From Pseudoalteromonas ulvae UL12 (GTDB lineage: Bacteria; Pseudomonadota; Gammaproteobacteria; Enterobacterales; Alteromonadaceae), in contig NZ_AQHJ01000033.1 in the NCBI RefSeq assembly GCF_014925405.1, positions 1 through 64,000 of the forward strand: a DNA stretch of 64,000 bases. The letters are read 5' to 3'. The notes beneath the pieces are model-generated. The model was given only the letters and a program-made list of their open reading frames with translations, searched no databases and was not told where the DNA came from. Position numbers and translations under genes: made by a program. Of the stretch, positions 47,967 to 57,668 are shown piece by piece; within the stretch, counting starts at the first letter, position 1, and each line of letters begins with the position of its first letter.

Positions 47967-49187
47967 ATGCCGATGTTTAAATATCAAGCCAAAGACCGCC
48001 AAGGTAAGTTGCACCAAGGAGTGGTTGAAGCTATGAATCAAGCAGCTGCCGCGGATTCAATACTCAAGCGAGATTTTATCCCGATGAGTATTGTTGAAAC
48101 CAAAGATAGCGGTGATGCGTTTGATGTTATGCAGTATTTTGATCCAAAGGTCGGGCTTGATGAGCAGATTGTTTTTTGCCGTCAGATGTACTCACTGCTT
48201 AAAGCTGGAATACCGATTATTCGAGCAATTGTTGGTTTGGCTGATACAACTACTCACAAACGTTTTTCAGAAGCGCTGAATGATTTAGCTAAACAGCTCG
48301 AGCAGGGGCGTAATTTATCCAGTGCGATGGCTAGTCATAAGAAAGTATTTAATCGCTTAATGATTTCATTGGTAGTGGTCGGCGAAAGCACCGGTAAGCT
48401 TGAGGATGCTTTTTTACAATTAGCCACTTACTTTGAACGTGAGCAAGAAACGCGTAAACGAATCAAATCAGCCATGCGTTACCCAACTTTTGTTATTTTG
48501 GCATTGGTTGCGGCGATGTTTATTTTAAATATTTTTGTCATTCCGACCTTTGCTGACATGTTTAGTAAATTCCATACTGAGTTACCGTTAATGACTCGTA
48601 TTTTGATCAATACGTCAGACTTTTTTGTTGATTATTGGTTGTTACTGATTATCGCGATGGTGGTGAGCACTTTAGGTGTACGCAATTACATTCGCTCGGA
48701 TGCGGGGCGCTTAAAATGGGATCGAATAAAACTAAAACTTCCGCTAGTTGGTTCAATTATTGAACGCTCTCTTTTAGCTCGTTACAGCCGAAGCTTCGCT
48801 ATGATTTTAAAAGCGGGTGTTCCTATGACAACAGGGCTTACCTTAGTATCTGAGGCGGTTGATAATCGCTATATGGAAACAAAAGTCATCGAAATGCGTC
48901 GTGGCATTGAAAAAGGTGAAAGCTTACTTCGTGTTTCTCGCAATAGTGGCTTGTTTACTCAGTTAGTATTACAAATGGTTTCAGTTGGTGAAGAAACGGG
49001 TCAGGTGGATGAATTACTGCAAGAGTCGGCTGAGTTTTATGAGCGTGAAGTTGATTTCGATTTAAAAAGCCTCACAGCTAAAATTGAACCCATTCTGATT
49101 TCTGCCGTCGCCGTTATGGTGCTGGTGTTAGCTTTAGGTATTTTTACACCGATGTGGGACATGATGTCTGCCATCAAAGGGCGTTAG
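47967..49187 (+). CDS. mshG: MSHA inner-membrane platform MshG
   Basis: A PilC/GspF-type polytopic protein (406 aa) with two tandem T2SSF domains (about 68-190 and 270-395) and three TM helices. It shows FCRQMYSLLKAGIPIIRAI in repeat 1 and YSRSFAMILKAGVPMTTGL in repeat 2, with VGEETGQVDELL near the end. It couples the MshE ATPase to pilin extraction. It is 6 nt after mshE and 1 nt before mshF. Confidence 0.92.
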   Translation: MPMFKYQAKDRQGKLHQGVVEAMNQAAAADSILKRDFIPMSIVETKDSGDAFDVMQYFDPKVGLDEQIVFCRQMYSLLKAGIPIIRAIVGLADTTTHKRFSEALNDLAKQLEQGRNLSSAMASHKKVFNRLMISLVVVGESTGKLEDAFLQLATYFEREQETRKRIKSAMRYPTFVILALVAAMFILNIFVIPTFADMFSKFHTELPLMTRILINTSDFFVDYWLLLIIAMVVSTLGVRNYIRSDAGRLKWDRIKLKLPLVGSIIERSLLARYSRSFAMILKAGVPMTTGLTLVSEAVDNRYMETKVIEMRRGIEKGESLLRVSRNSGLFTQLVLQMVSVGEETGQVDELLQESAEFYEREVDFDLKSLTAKIEPILISAVAVMVLVLALGIFTPMWDMMSAIKGR

Positions 49188-49188
49188 G

Positions 49189-49692
49189 ATGAAATCCCGT
49201 GATTTTAACGACAAGCCAACATCGAATGGTAAACTGTATTACACGGTTATATTGCTGATTATCATTGCGTTTTTTTTTGGTATATTTGCTGAAAAAGTAA
49301 CTTCTTTAATGGAGTCAATCGATGTGGTTAATCGAGACCGCTCCGTTGCAGAATTTCAACAAACAGTGAGTGCGATCCGCAGTAAATGGTTACAAAAACG
49401 ACGTACAAACGTTACGTTGGACATTGTGGAAGGCTCGCAGTTAATAAAAAAGGGTTCTGTGAGCTTTCGTGTAAATGCACGAGGGCATGTGATTGGCCTG
49501 CAAAATGGAAGTAATTTTGATTGCCAGCAACTATGGAGCAGTGTGCAATCTCAGCCATGGAGTGCCTCTTTACATGCTGACACTATATTGATTAAAGAAG
49601 AAGTCGTAGGCTGTCGATACAAAGTAACTGAACAAGATTATTTAGTGTATGACAGCAAAAATGGGCAGGTTTATTTGTTACCAATACATTGA
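49189..49692 (+). CDS. mshF: MSHA biogenesis protein MshF
   Basis: A 167-aa bitopic protein with one N-terminal TM helix (about 17-37, YYTVILLIIIAFFFGIFAEK) and a small periplasmic domain with VNARGHVIGLQNGSNFDCQQLW. Position between mshG and the pilin genes matches MshF, a poorly understood component of the locus. No prepilin cleavage motif is present. A 133-nt gap, the first sizeable one in the cluster, follows before mshB. Confidence 0.8.
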   Translation: MKSRDFNDKPTSNGKLYYTVILLIIIAFFFGIFAEKVTSLMESIDVVNRDRSVAEFQQTVSAIRSKWLQKRRTNVTLDIVEGSQLIKKGSVSFRVNARGHVIGLQNGSNFDCQQLWSSVQSQPWSASLHADTILIKEEVVGCRYKVTEQDYLVYDSKNGQVYLLPIH

Positions 49693-49759
49693 AAATAAGC
49701 TAGAATCTGCAATTAAGTAGCAATAAAAGTAATTTAAACTAATAACTTACAATAAGTAA

Positions 49760-49788
49760 TTGAACTAAGCACAGTGTTTAAGTTAGAT
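49760..49788 (+). promoter_or_regulatory. candidate promoter for the pilin genes
   Basis: TTGAAC (49760-49765) and TTAGAT (49783-49788) are 17 nt apart in the AT-rich gap before mshB. A separate promoter for the pilin genes is known in Vibrio msh loci. No terminator was seen after mshF. Confidence 0.35.
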
Positions 49789-49825
49789 TTAACTAATAAC
49801 TTTGTACCAGAATAAAAGGAATGTT

Positions 49826-50407
49826 ATGAAAATAACGAAAAAACAAGCTGGTTTTACCCTGATAGAGTTAGTCATCGTGGTCATTATTCTTGGGTTATTA
49901 GCGGCAACTGCGCTACCTCGTTTTTTAGATGTAACTGAACAAGCAGAGGATGCATCCGTAGAGGGGATGGCTGGTGGATTTGCTGCTGCAGTTGGGTTAG
50001 TGCGTTCGCAGTGGGAATTAAATGGCCGCCCAAAAGGGACTGGCAATGCCGCTTTCATAACCTATGATACTGTCACCGTCGGCATCGATAATTCAATCGG
50101 TTACCCGACTACTGATAGTACAGGCACTGATACGCGTGCGAGTCAGATGGATGCGGCTAAATGCAAGCAAGTATTTGATATTATTTTACAAAGTACACCA
50201 CCTAATACAACAAGTGCCGTTTTAACTGACATTCAGGATAATCGATACTTTGTCCGTGCGGATGGTGCAACGGATACCTGCCTTTATTATTTAAGCAGCT
50301 CAATCGATACCACCATTCCACCGAATGGCGCACTACCAGCTGCGGGTAATTTTAGAGGGTTTACTTACTTGCCTTCTACAGGTCAAGTAACAGTGTTTAA
50401 TCAGTAA
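49826..50407 (+). CDS. mshB: MSHA minor pilin MshB
   Basis: A 193-aa type IV pilin with leader MKITKKQAG cleaved before FTLIELVIVV, the prepilin-peptidase site, followed by a hydrophobic helix ending near residue 35 and a globular C-terminal domain with a Cys pair. It is a minor pilin encoded just ahead of mshA. ATG 49826 was selected because AAAAGGA is upstream and the 9-residue leader is normal; an earlier start at 49802 would give an unusual leader. 33 nt separate it from mshA. Confidence 0.88.
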   Translation: MKITKKQAGFTLIELVIVVIILGLLAATALPRFLDVTEQAEDASVEGMAGGFAAAVGLVRSQWELNGRPKGTGNAAFITYDTVTVGIDNSIGYPTTDSTGTDTRASQMDAAKCKQVFDIILQSTPPNTTSAVLTDIQDNRYFVRADGATDTCLYYLSSSIDTTIPPNGALPAAGNFRGFTYLPSTGQVTVFNQ

Positions 50408-50440
50408 TACATTAATATATTATTTTAATTAGAGGTCGTT

Positions 50441-50980
50441 ATGAATAAGAAACAACAAGGTTTTACTTTGATCGAACTGATCATCGTGATTGTAATTTTA
50501 GGTATTTTAGCCGTGACGGCATCACCAAAATTTTTAGACTTGCAAGGTGATGCAAATGCATCGGCTATTCAAGGGGTTGATGGCTCAGTTAATGGCGCTA
50601 TGAATATTATTTATGGTAAGTCTGTAATAGCTGGTATTCAGAAGGCTGCAACAAATTCTATTACGGTTAATGGTGATACAATCAACACTGTTTATGGATA
50701 CCCTGCAGCAACAGCCGCGGGTATTATTGAAGCACTAGAAATCTCAGTTGCAGACTTAAGTGGTGCAGGAGTTGTAAACACTTCTGACTTTAATTTCAAT
50801 GTTATTGCGGCTGGCGCTGTAATTTATGCAAATGGTTCTACTGCACCAGCTGCATTTGTAGCTGGTAATGGCACTGCGGGCGATACAAATGATGGCTGTT
50901 ATGTTGGGTATGTAGCTGCGACAGTTACAGGAAGTGTTTATACGCCAGCTTCAACCGTTGTGAATACAGACGCTTGTTAA
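50441..50980 (+). CDS. mshA: MSHA major pilin MshA
   Basis: The main structural subunit (179 aa), with leader MNKKQQG before FTLIELIIVIVILGILAVTA. The mature part is small, rich in Ala, Gly and Asn, and has a C-terminal Cys pair (DGCYVGY and the final TDAC) that would close the disulfide D-loop of a type IV pilin. RBS AGAGG is 6 nt before ATG. The strong leader and position right before mshC confirm the assignment; amino-acid composition differs clearly from the minor pilins, as expected for a highly expressed and variable pilin. Confidence 0.9.
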   Translation: MNKKQQGFTLIELIIVIVILGILAVTASPKFLDLQGDANASAIQGVDGSVNGAMNIIYGKSVIAGIQKAATNSITVNGDTINTVYGYPAATAAGIIEALEISVADLSGAGVVNTSDFNFNVIAAGAVIYANGSTAPAAFVAGNGTAGDTNDGCYVGYVAATVTGSVYTPASTVVNTDAC

Positions 50981-50986
50981 TCTAAT

Positions 50987-51463
50987 ATGAAAGCTCGCGG
51001 TTTTTCTTTAGTTGAGCTGATCATTACGTTAGTTATTTTGGGCACACTGTCGGTGACGGTGCTGCCCAAATTTTTTGGCCCGAGTATATTTGATTCGTAC
51101 ACCGCTCGCGACCAAGGCCTCTCTATACTACGCACGATGCAATTACGTGCAATGCAAAATACAGGCGCGGCCTGTCACAAAATTATTATTACACCTGTGT
51201 TAATGGCGCCACCCGCTGTGGATACCTGTACCAATACTGCCGATAGTAATAATGCAGATTATTTAGTGCTTGCCTTAGATGCAAATCGCACTGATGTCCG
51301 TTTTTCCACCTTAGATACTAATAACACGAGCTTTTCTGTTATTGAGTTCGATAGTTTAGGCCGCACTAATGGTGTTCCTAATTGTGCTAATACATGCCGG
51401 ATCGAAATGGGTGAAGCCGATATTTGTATCAATGTGGAGGGGGCTATTTATGGTTGTGAATAA
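50987..51463 (+). CDS. mshC: MSHA minor pilin MshC
   Basis: A minor pilin (158 aa) with a very short leader MKARG before FSLVELIITLVILG. The C-terminal domain contains two Cys pairs (CHK / CTN and CANTC). It is 6 nt after mshA, and its 3' end overlaps the mshD start by 14 nt. Confidence 0.85.
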   Translation: MKARGFSLVELIITLVILGTLSVTVLPKFFGPSIFDSYTARDQGLSILRTMQLRAMQNTGAACHKIIITPVLMAPPAVDTCTNTADSNNADYLVLALDANRTDVRFSTLDTNNTSFSVIEFDSLGRTNGVPNCANTCRIEMGEADICINVEGAIYGCE

Positions 51464-52058
51464 AGTACGGTTCCACGTTAGGCAATCACCACAAAATGGC
51501 TTCACACTTATTGAGCTTATAATTGGCATTGTGATTTTATCAATCACGCTAACAATCATTACTGGGCTGCTAGCTCCACAAGCAAGACAAAGTGCCGATC
51601 CTGTTGTTCAAATCAGAGCAACAGCTCTGGGTCAGGCCTTAATGAATGAAATACTTGCAAAATCTTTTGATCAACAATCACAACGAAATGCACCATGGTT
51701 ACGATGCGGTGAAGGGACATTGATATGTACGGTGCAATCTAGCTTTGGCCCTGATTGCCTTGATTCAAGTAAAACCCCTCCAGCTTGTTCAGGTTCAAGT
51801 CTTGAGAGTCGAGCAACATTTAATGATGTTGATGATTATCACAATTTAACACTCAACTCAGATGCTGAATTTGCGGCTTTTTTTAATCTTCCGACTGATT
51901 ATTATAAAGGTTTTAGTATATCTGTATCGGTTGCTTATGATGATAATTATGACAATACAGGCAGCAGTAGTAGCAAAACAGCAAAGTTAATCACGATTGA
52001 GGTGTTAGCCAGTACTAACGAGCTGTATCAGTTCTCTGCGTATCGGGGGAATTATTAA
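51450..52058 (+). CDS. mshD: MSHA minor pilin MshD
   Basis: A minor pilin (202 aa). ATG 51450, preceded by GGAGGGGG, gives a 17-residue leader ending in NG before FTLIELIIGIVILS. The longer frame from 51369 overlaps mshC too far. The globular part is rich in Ser and Asp, with a Cys pair (CGEGTLIC). It overlaps mshC by 14 nt and mshO by one base. Confidence 0.85.
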   Translation: MVVNKVRFHVRQSPQNGFTLIELIIGIVILSITLTIITGLLAPQARQSADPVVQIRATALGQALMNEILAKSFDQQSQRNAPWLRCGEGTLICTVQSSFGPDCLDSSKTPPACSGSSLESRATFNDVDDYHNLTLNSDAEFAAFFNLPTDYYKGFSISVSVAYDDNYDNTGSSSSKTAKLITIEVLASTNELYQFSAYRGNY

Positions 52059-52891
52059 TGAATAAGGGTTTTACATTAGTTGAGCTCATTTTAGTGATTG
52101 TGATACTGGGCATTGTGTCGGTTGGCACTGTGCAGTACCTAAGTTTTGGTGCGCAAATTTATGCTGACAGCTCAGAACGTGATGAAGTGGTGTCTCAGGC
52201 TCGTTTTTTACTGACTCGTTTAAGTAAAGAGTTGCGTCATGCAACTCCAGGCTCTGTAAGGTTAAGTTGTACGAACCAGCCAGGTGATCTGTGTATTAGC
52301 TCGCAATGCTTAGAGTTTGTGCCCTTCTCAAGTAGTACGATTTATACTAATAATTTACCCATGGACACGACTCAGAGCGGCGTGATGACAGTCGTTGATG
52401 CAAAGCAAAGCCCGAATGTGAATGATTGGGCCAGTATTTATGCGCTAACAGCTGATGATGTATTTGACCTTACGCAGGGTAAGCGCCGAAGAATTACTCA
52501 AGTAATTGAAGGAACTGCGACAACAGAGCCGGATCAATGGCAGGTCGAATTGGGATTTAGCGCCAGCTCCCCAGCCAAGAGGGTGTATGTTTTATCAAGT
52601 AGTGGGCCAGTGTCGTTTTGTTTAGAAGATAAAAAGATATATCGCTATCAAGGATATGGTTTTAGCAGCACTCAGCCTGTTCCAAACACGGCTAATCACA
52701 CTTTAAATGGCGTTCAAGGACAGTTTTTAGCCCAATTTATTCAAAATGCGTTGGCAATTAACCCTGTTTTTAAGTATGAGTCAGCGAGTTTGACTCGCAA
52801 TTCGATCGTTAACCTGCAGATTGAAATGGGCTTTTCTGGTAGCGACTCAGTGTCATTTAATCATGAGATTCATTTACCCAATGTGCCATAA
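52058..52891 (+). CDS. mshO: MSHA minor pilin MshO
   Basis: A 277-aa pseudopilin-type protein with leader MNKG before FTLVELILVIVILGIVS. The rest resembles GspJ/PilW-like large minor pilins, with SQARFLLTRLSKELRHATPGSV after the helix and disulfide cysteines near residues 68-85. Start overlaps the mshD stop (TAATG). Confidence 0.85.
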   Translation: MNKGFTLVELILVIVILGIVSVGTVQYLSFGAQIYADSSERDEVVSQARFLLTRLSKELRHATPGSVRLSCTNQPGDLCISSQCLEFVPFSSSTIYTNNLPMDTTQSGVMTVVDAKQSPNVNDWASIYALTADDVFDLTQGKRRRITQVIEGTATTEPDQWQVELGFSASSPAKRVYVLSSSGPVSFCLEDKKIYRYQGYGFSSTQPVPNTANHTLNGVQGQFLAQFIQNALAINPVFKYESASLTRNSIVNLQIEMGFSGSDSVSFNHEIHLPNVP

Positions 52892-53387
52892 TCAACAGAT
52901 AGCAACAAAAAAGCGGCTTAATCGGCAAGGCGGGAGCATGTTGCTGACCGCTTTATTTGTCGCTATTTTAATGCTGGGCCTTGGGTTGGCAGTTGTGAAG
53001 ATTATTTCAAGCTCAGCCAATAATAATGCCGTTGAGTATTATGGTGCACGTGCATTTTTGGCTGCGCAAAGTGGGTTGGAGCGAGGTTTGAGTGAGATGT
53101 TTCCCTTAGGGGGGGCACCTGGTACAGGAAATTGTCCAGTTACAACAAATTTTGATTTGATTTCACCCGCCTTAGCAAATTGCAACGTTGTATTAGCGTG
53201 CGAGCAAGTGGGGCCTGTACCAGATTTTAATCTAGCCCCTTCTGGAGGCGTATCTCAAGTGAGTGTCTATCGACTCACTAGCACAGCGACGTGTAAAGTG
53301 AATGATTGCGCACTTGGCCAAGCGTGTCGAAAAGATTTTTGGCAAACTCAAAGGAGTTTAAGTGTTGAAGCTAAAACGCTTAATTAA
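52881..53387 (+). CDS. mshP: MSHA protein MshP (PilX-like)
   Basis: A 168-aa protein with the PilX-type N-terminus RLNRQGGSMLLTALFVAILMLGLG: a basic leader and long hydrophobic helix without a classical GFTLIE site, typical of MshP. ARAFLAAQSGLERGLSEMF follows. ATG 52881 is preferred; the open frame extends to 52821. It overlaps the end of mshO by 11 nt and the start of mshQ by 26 nt. Confidence 0.82.
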   Translation: MCHNQQIATKKRLNRQGGSMLLTALFVAILMLGLGLAVVKIISSSANNNAVEYYGARAFLAAQSGLERGLSEMFPLGGAPGTGNCPVTTNFDLISPALANCNVVLACEQVGPVPDFNLAPSGGVSQVSVYRLTSTATCKVNDCALGQACRKDFWQTQRSLSVEAKTLN

Positions 53388-56300
53388 TTGTGCGTTGGCG
53401 GTCATTTTTACAATGACTGGCATGCAAGCATTGGCTTTACCGCAATGTGATGCGTTATTCCCTGGTGGTCTTGCAACCTTTAATAATAGTACTATTCGGT
53501 TTGATGGTGCAGCCTCAATAAACTATCCCTCAAATGGTGAACTGATCACGTCTCAAATGACAAAATCACGTGGGCGACCGAAATGCCCATCTCCTACCAA
53601 TTGTTTTGCCAGTGGTACAAATGCTATTACAACCGCTGAAGCGAGCACTATACCGAGCCAATTTAAAGCAGTGACAGGAACTAGTATTCCGAGTGTTTTA
53701 AATGGTGAATATTACTTTGATCAACAAATCCTCGATTTTTCAGCTGGGACAACGTATCAAGTAAACGGCCCCACAGAAATTTTTTTACGGTGGTCATTTA
53801 ATTCCGCAACTAAAGCGCAATTAAGAGTGTTAACTACAAATATTAACTTTGCAGCGGGCGCGTATTTAGTCATTTATGTTGATGGAACGGTTATCACGGC
53901 AACATCGTCATATTTTAAAGGGTTTATCTACACAACTGGAGAAGCGCAGCTTGGCGCGTTATCAGTGATAGATGGCGGAGTAACAGCCGGTGCCGATATT
54001 ACTGTTGGTGCAGGTTTTGAGGCAAATCAACTCTCGGTACCAAATCCAGTCCCTGGGATTTGTGGGAGTGCAATTGTGCACGGGGGAGGTGTCGCTAACG
54101 CTCATTACCCGCTTGATTTATGTTTTGATGTAACCAGTTCGACGGTTACTGATTTGATTAATGGTTATCTAGCACAAGCAACCAATATTGATGAAAATAG
54201 TAATGGAGTGATCCACTATAGTGCTGATTTGAGTGCTAATACAAGCAACGATTATCTAGCTTTTCAAGATGTTAGCATGCTACAGGGAAAAAGTAGCTTT
54301 GCGGTTTCTATGTGGCTCGATTATTCGAATACGCAAGCCTTACAGACAGTTTTATCGGCCACTAACCCAGCCAATGGCTCAGAATTTAAGATTGAATTAC
54401 GGCAATGGCAAAGCTCTTTTTACCCGCAAGTGACTTTAAATGGGCAATCATATTGGTTTTTTAATCCACTGAGCTTAAGTGGCTGGCGGCATTTGGTTGT
54501 GTCTGTTGAGCAAGAAAATGTCTGTATTTATATCAATGGCACAATTTCTGAGTGTATCAATTTAACCGCAGGTGCGCTTTCAATCAGTCAAATGGTTTTA
54601 GGACAAACAATTTCCTCAAGCGGAGTTATAGGGGGGCAAAATTATATTGGTGTTATTGATGAAGTCGTTTTTTTTGATGGATCAGTATCTCTAGCAGAGG
54701 CTAAAGCGGTGTTTGATAACCAAAGTGCAGGCAAAAGCTACAATGGTAGTGCTGCGCATTTAGCTCCTGAATGTTTAATTGGTTGGTATCAGTTTGAAGA
54801 TAACTTGAATGATTCATCCCAAGAGTTAATCAATAATTTAACTGGCACCGGTGCGTTAACCTATAGTCAAACAAATCCTGATCCTGCTTATACAGAGGCA
54901 CCAGATAGCACTTGTAAATATTTAGAGTTGGATGGCAGTAGTTATGCTCGAGTTAACGATAGCAATGATTATAACCAAGAAAAATTGACCGTTAGTGCTT
55001 GGGTTTACCCGACTAGAGAGCAAAATGAATTACAAACATTGGTCTCAAAAGATGAGCACTTTGAGTTTCACCTTAATAATCAAGAGCGCTTGTATTGGTG
55101 GTGGACCAATAACAATCGGCAATCTCGCTCTTTAACTAGTAATATCTCGTTGAGTTTAAATACTTGGTCTCACGTGGCGGTCACATACCAAGCAGGTGCA
55201 CAGCGTATGTATATAAACGGAAATTTGGTTGCATCGAGCAGTTGGTCGGATGGCTTATTTGACACACCGTGTGATTTTTATATTGGAATTGATACGGCGA
55301 CAGCGGGTAGTACATCTTGTGGTGGTGTACTGAATAACCGCCGCTTCCAGGGTAAAATAGACGAAGTAAAAATATATGCCAGTGCATTAACGCAAGCAAA
55401 AGTGCAAGAAGACATGCGTAAAGTGCATGCCTGTAGTCTCAATCCGTCCATTGATCATTACCGTATAGAATTGGCCAGCACAACGGGACTCACGTGTGAA
55501 GCGACTAATGTTGTACTCAAAGCATGTGCAGATGCAACGTGTGCGACTCCATATGCAAATAATGTCACAGGCCAGATCGTGGCGACTCCCAATACAGAAG
55601 CCACTTGGGTACCATCAGATGCCTTTTCGTTTACAGGGCAGACAAACTTAGCGATCAATTATCTGCAACCGCAAAGTGTGGCGTATAGTTTAACGAACTT
55701 ACAGCCAACATCGGCTGTACGTTGCTTTATTGCTGGTAGTGAAACATCGCAATGTGCCACTGAGTTTAAGGATTCAGGATTTAAGTTTGTGAACGGCACT
55801 GATAATAGCTTATTACCGAATCAAATTGCTGGGCATGATTTTACGAGTTATTTAAAAGCTGTTGAAAAAAATACCACGACAGGTGCTTGTCAGTCAGCAA
55901 TGAGTGGGCCCGAGCAAGTGCAACTTAAAATATACTGTACGACACCAGGTGCATGCAGCAATGATAATGCGATGAACTTCCGAAGTAATGGTGTCAGTTT
56001 AAATGAGTCAACGTTTGTCACCGTTTCAGTTAATTTCGATCCTAGCAATAACGATTTGGCACTTCTTAATAATGTTTACCCTGATGCAGGTCGGATTAGC
56101 CTTGATGCACAAAAAACAGTTGCCAACGGTGCGGTATTACAGGGGACGTCAAATGAGTTTGTGGTGCGCCCAGATCGTTTTGAGTTTGGCTTTGAAGATG
56201 GACATGCGCCTTCAGATAACTCTTATGCAATCGATGCTGCCAGTTCAGTGTTTAAAAAAACCAATCAAGCATTCCCAGTGACTATTTCGGCAGTGAATAA

Positions 56301-57522
56301 AAACGGTGTAACCACACAAAACTTTCATTCATCCGAAATTAGTTCAAGTTCTCTGAGTCTGAATCATGATTTGCAGTTGCCTGTTGGTGGCGAAATCGGT
56401 GACTTTAGCCCTGATGCCACAGGAGTTGTATTTAATAATGGGGTCGCCGCATTTAATGCAACTTGGAGTGAGGTGGGCATAATCGGTTTAGAGACTGCCG
56501 TTGCCAGTGGCGGTTATTTAGGGCATGTAGATACGATAATTGGGGAGGTTGACCATATCGGGCGTTTTGTTCCCGCAGCGTTTTATCTTGATACGAGTTC
56601 AGTGATTTTGCCACCAATGTGCAATAGCGGTTTCACTTATTTAGAACAACCTTTTAGGGCGGCGTTTAAACTTAAAGCGCTCAGTGATGAGACTAATAAT
56701 ATCACGGTCACTAAAAATTACAGCGGTGCACTAGCCAAAGCTGATATTGCAATGAAACTTGAAAACAATGAGCCTACGCCTCGCTATAAAGCTCATGATG
56801 ATTTTAAAGATAGCAGTAATGTAAACCGTTTAGAAGATAAAGCAAATCAAGGTAACTGGGTTGCTGGTGAATATCAGTTAGATGAAAATGATTTTGTACT
56901 CAAGCGAGATTCAGCCGCCGATGGCCCATTTAAAGCTGTGCAGTTTGTTATCACAGCTCAAGATAATGAATCCTCAACGTTTACTGAACTAAAAGATTTA
57001 AATGAAAATTACGAGGAAAATGATTTAGCCCAACCATGCAATCTTAATATACCTAGCACCTGCAATAGCGTGAGATTAAACCCGAGTCCAATAGAGTTCA
57101 AATATGGTCGCTATGTCTTGCTCGATACCTATGGCTCAGCCTTTAATGCTATACAAGTGCCGCTTAAAGCTGAGTATTGGGATGAGAATCAGTGGAAGTT
57201 GAATGCAGTTGATAGCTGTAGCACTTATCAACAGGGATTAGTGCAGATTTCTCCAAATTCTCCTGCGCTGTCGTTTTCGTTACAAGGTGGTGCTGGGCCA
57301 CTAACCTTGAGTTCAGGCGAATACCAATTAGGCGAGGGAATTATCGCCAATCCTTTCTCACAAGAGCAAGGGGGCGTGTTTATTTTAGAATATGTCAGCC
57401 CGCCTGCTTGGCTGCAGTATGACTGGCTAGGTGATAATTCTCAGCTTAACCCGCGAAGCCAAATTCAGTTTGGACGATACCGAGGAAATGATAGAGTGAT
57501 TTATTGGCGTGAAACTAATTAA
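53362..57522 (+). CDS. mshQ: MSHA adhesin-like protein MshQ with LamG and DUF6701 domains
   Basis: The largest gene here (1386 aa). GTG 53362 is preceded by AAGGAG. A signal peptide (about 1-25, LALPQC) is followed by a region with its own Cys motifs, then two laminin-G/concanavalin-like domains: about 290-450 (SFAVSMWLDYSN ... INGTISECI) and about 520-690 (KLTVSAWVYPTREQN ... MYINGNLVASS). The C-terminal half (about 780-1386) matches DUF6701, with repeated Cys spacing (CEATNVVLKACADATCATPY). It is the candidate pilus-tip or surface adhesin. Last gene of the pilus operon. Confidence 0.88.
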   Translation: MLKLKRLINCALAVIFTMTGMQALALPQCDALFPGGLATFNNSTIRFDGAASINYPSNGELITSQMTKSRGRPKCPSPTNCFASGTNAITTAEASTIPSQFKAVTGTSIPSVLNGEYYFDQQILDFSAGTTYQVNGPTEIFLRWSFNSATKAQLRVLTTNINFAAGAYLVIYVDGTVITATSSYFKGFIYTTGEAQLGALSVIDGGVTAGADITVGAGFEANQLSVPNPVPGICGSAIVHGGGVANAHYPLDLCFDVTSSTVTDLINGYLAQATNIDENSNGVIHYSADLSANTSNDYLAFQDVSMLQGKSSFAVSMWLDYSNTQALQTVLSATNPANGSEFKIELRQWQSSFYPQVTLNGQSYWFFNPLSLSGWRHLVVSVEQENVCIYINGTISECINLTAGALSISQMVLGQTISSSGVIGGQNYIGVIDEVVFFDGSVSLAEAKAVFDNQSAGKSYNGSAAHLAPECLIGWYQFEDNLNDSSQELINNLTGTGALTYSQTNPDPAYTEAPDSTCKYLELDGSSYARVNDSNDYNQEKLTVSAWVYPTREQNELQTLVSKDEHFEFHLNNQERLYWWWTNNNRQSRSLTSNISLSLNTWSHVAVTYQAGAQRMYINGNLVASSSWSDGLFDTPCDFYIGIDTATAGSTSCGGVLNNRRFQGKIDEVKIYASALTQAKVQEDMRKVHACSLNPSIDHYRIELASTTGLTCEATNVVLKACADATCATPYANNVTGQIVATPNTEATWVPSDAFSFTGQTNLAINYLQPQSVAYSLTNLQPTSAVRCFIAGSETSQCATEFKDSGFKFVNGTDNSLLPNQIAGHDFTSYLKAVEKNTTTGACQSAMSGPEQVQLKIYCTTPGACSNDNAMNFRSNGVSLNESTFVTVSVNFDPSNNDLALLNNVYPDAGRISLDAQKTVANGAVLQGTSNEFVVRPDRFEFGFEDGHAPSDNSYAIDAASSVFKKTNQAFPVTISAVNKNGVTTQNFHSSEISSSSLSLNHDLQLPVGGEIGDFSPDATGVVFNNGVAAFNATWSEVGIIGLETAVASGGYLGHVDTIIGEVDHIGRFVPAAFYLDTSSVILPPMCNSGFTYLEQPFRAAFKLKALSDETNNITVTKNYSGALAKADIAMKLENNEPTPRYKAHDDFKDSSNVNRLEDKANQGNWVAGEYQLDENDFVLKRDSAADGPFKAVQFVITAQDNESSTFTELKDLNENYEENDLAQPCNLNIPSTCNSVRLNPSPIEFKYGRYVLLDTYGSAFNAIQVPLKAEYWDENQWKLNAVDSCSTYQQGLVQISPNSPALSFSLQGGAGPLTLSSGEYQLGEGIIANPFSQEQGGVFILEYVSPPAWLQYDWLGDNSQLNPRSQIQFGRYRGNDRVIYWRETN

Positions 57523-57557
57523 ATGTCGTGGTATAACTACACGCTAGCTAAAATTAA

Positions 57558-57585
57558 TTGAAAAATTGAACAATGCTTGTATTTT
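57558..57585 (+). promoter_or_regulatory. candidate promoter for the SUMF1/PEGA gene
   Basis: TTGAAA (57558-57563) and TATTTT (57580-57585) are 16 nt apart, with an upstream TG giving an extended -10. It lies 84 nt before the start. Confidence 0.35.
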
Positions 57586-57668
57586 GCCTTGCAACTCCAT
57601 AGCATAAAGGGCAATTTAGAATAAAAAACAATAAGAACCAAAAATCGGCCGTTTTGGGAATGGAATGT

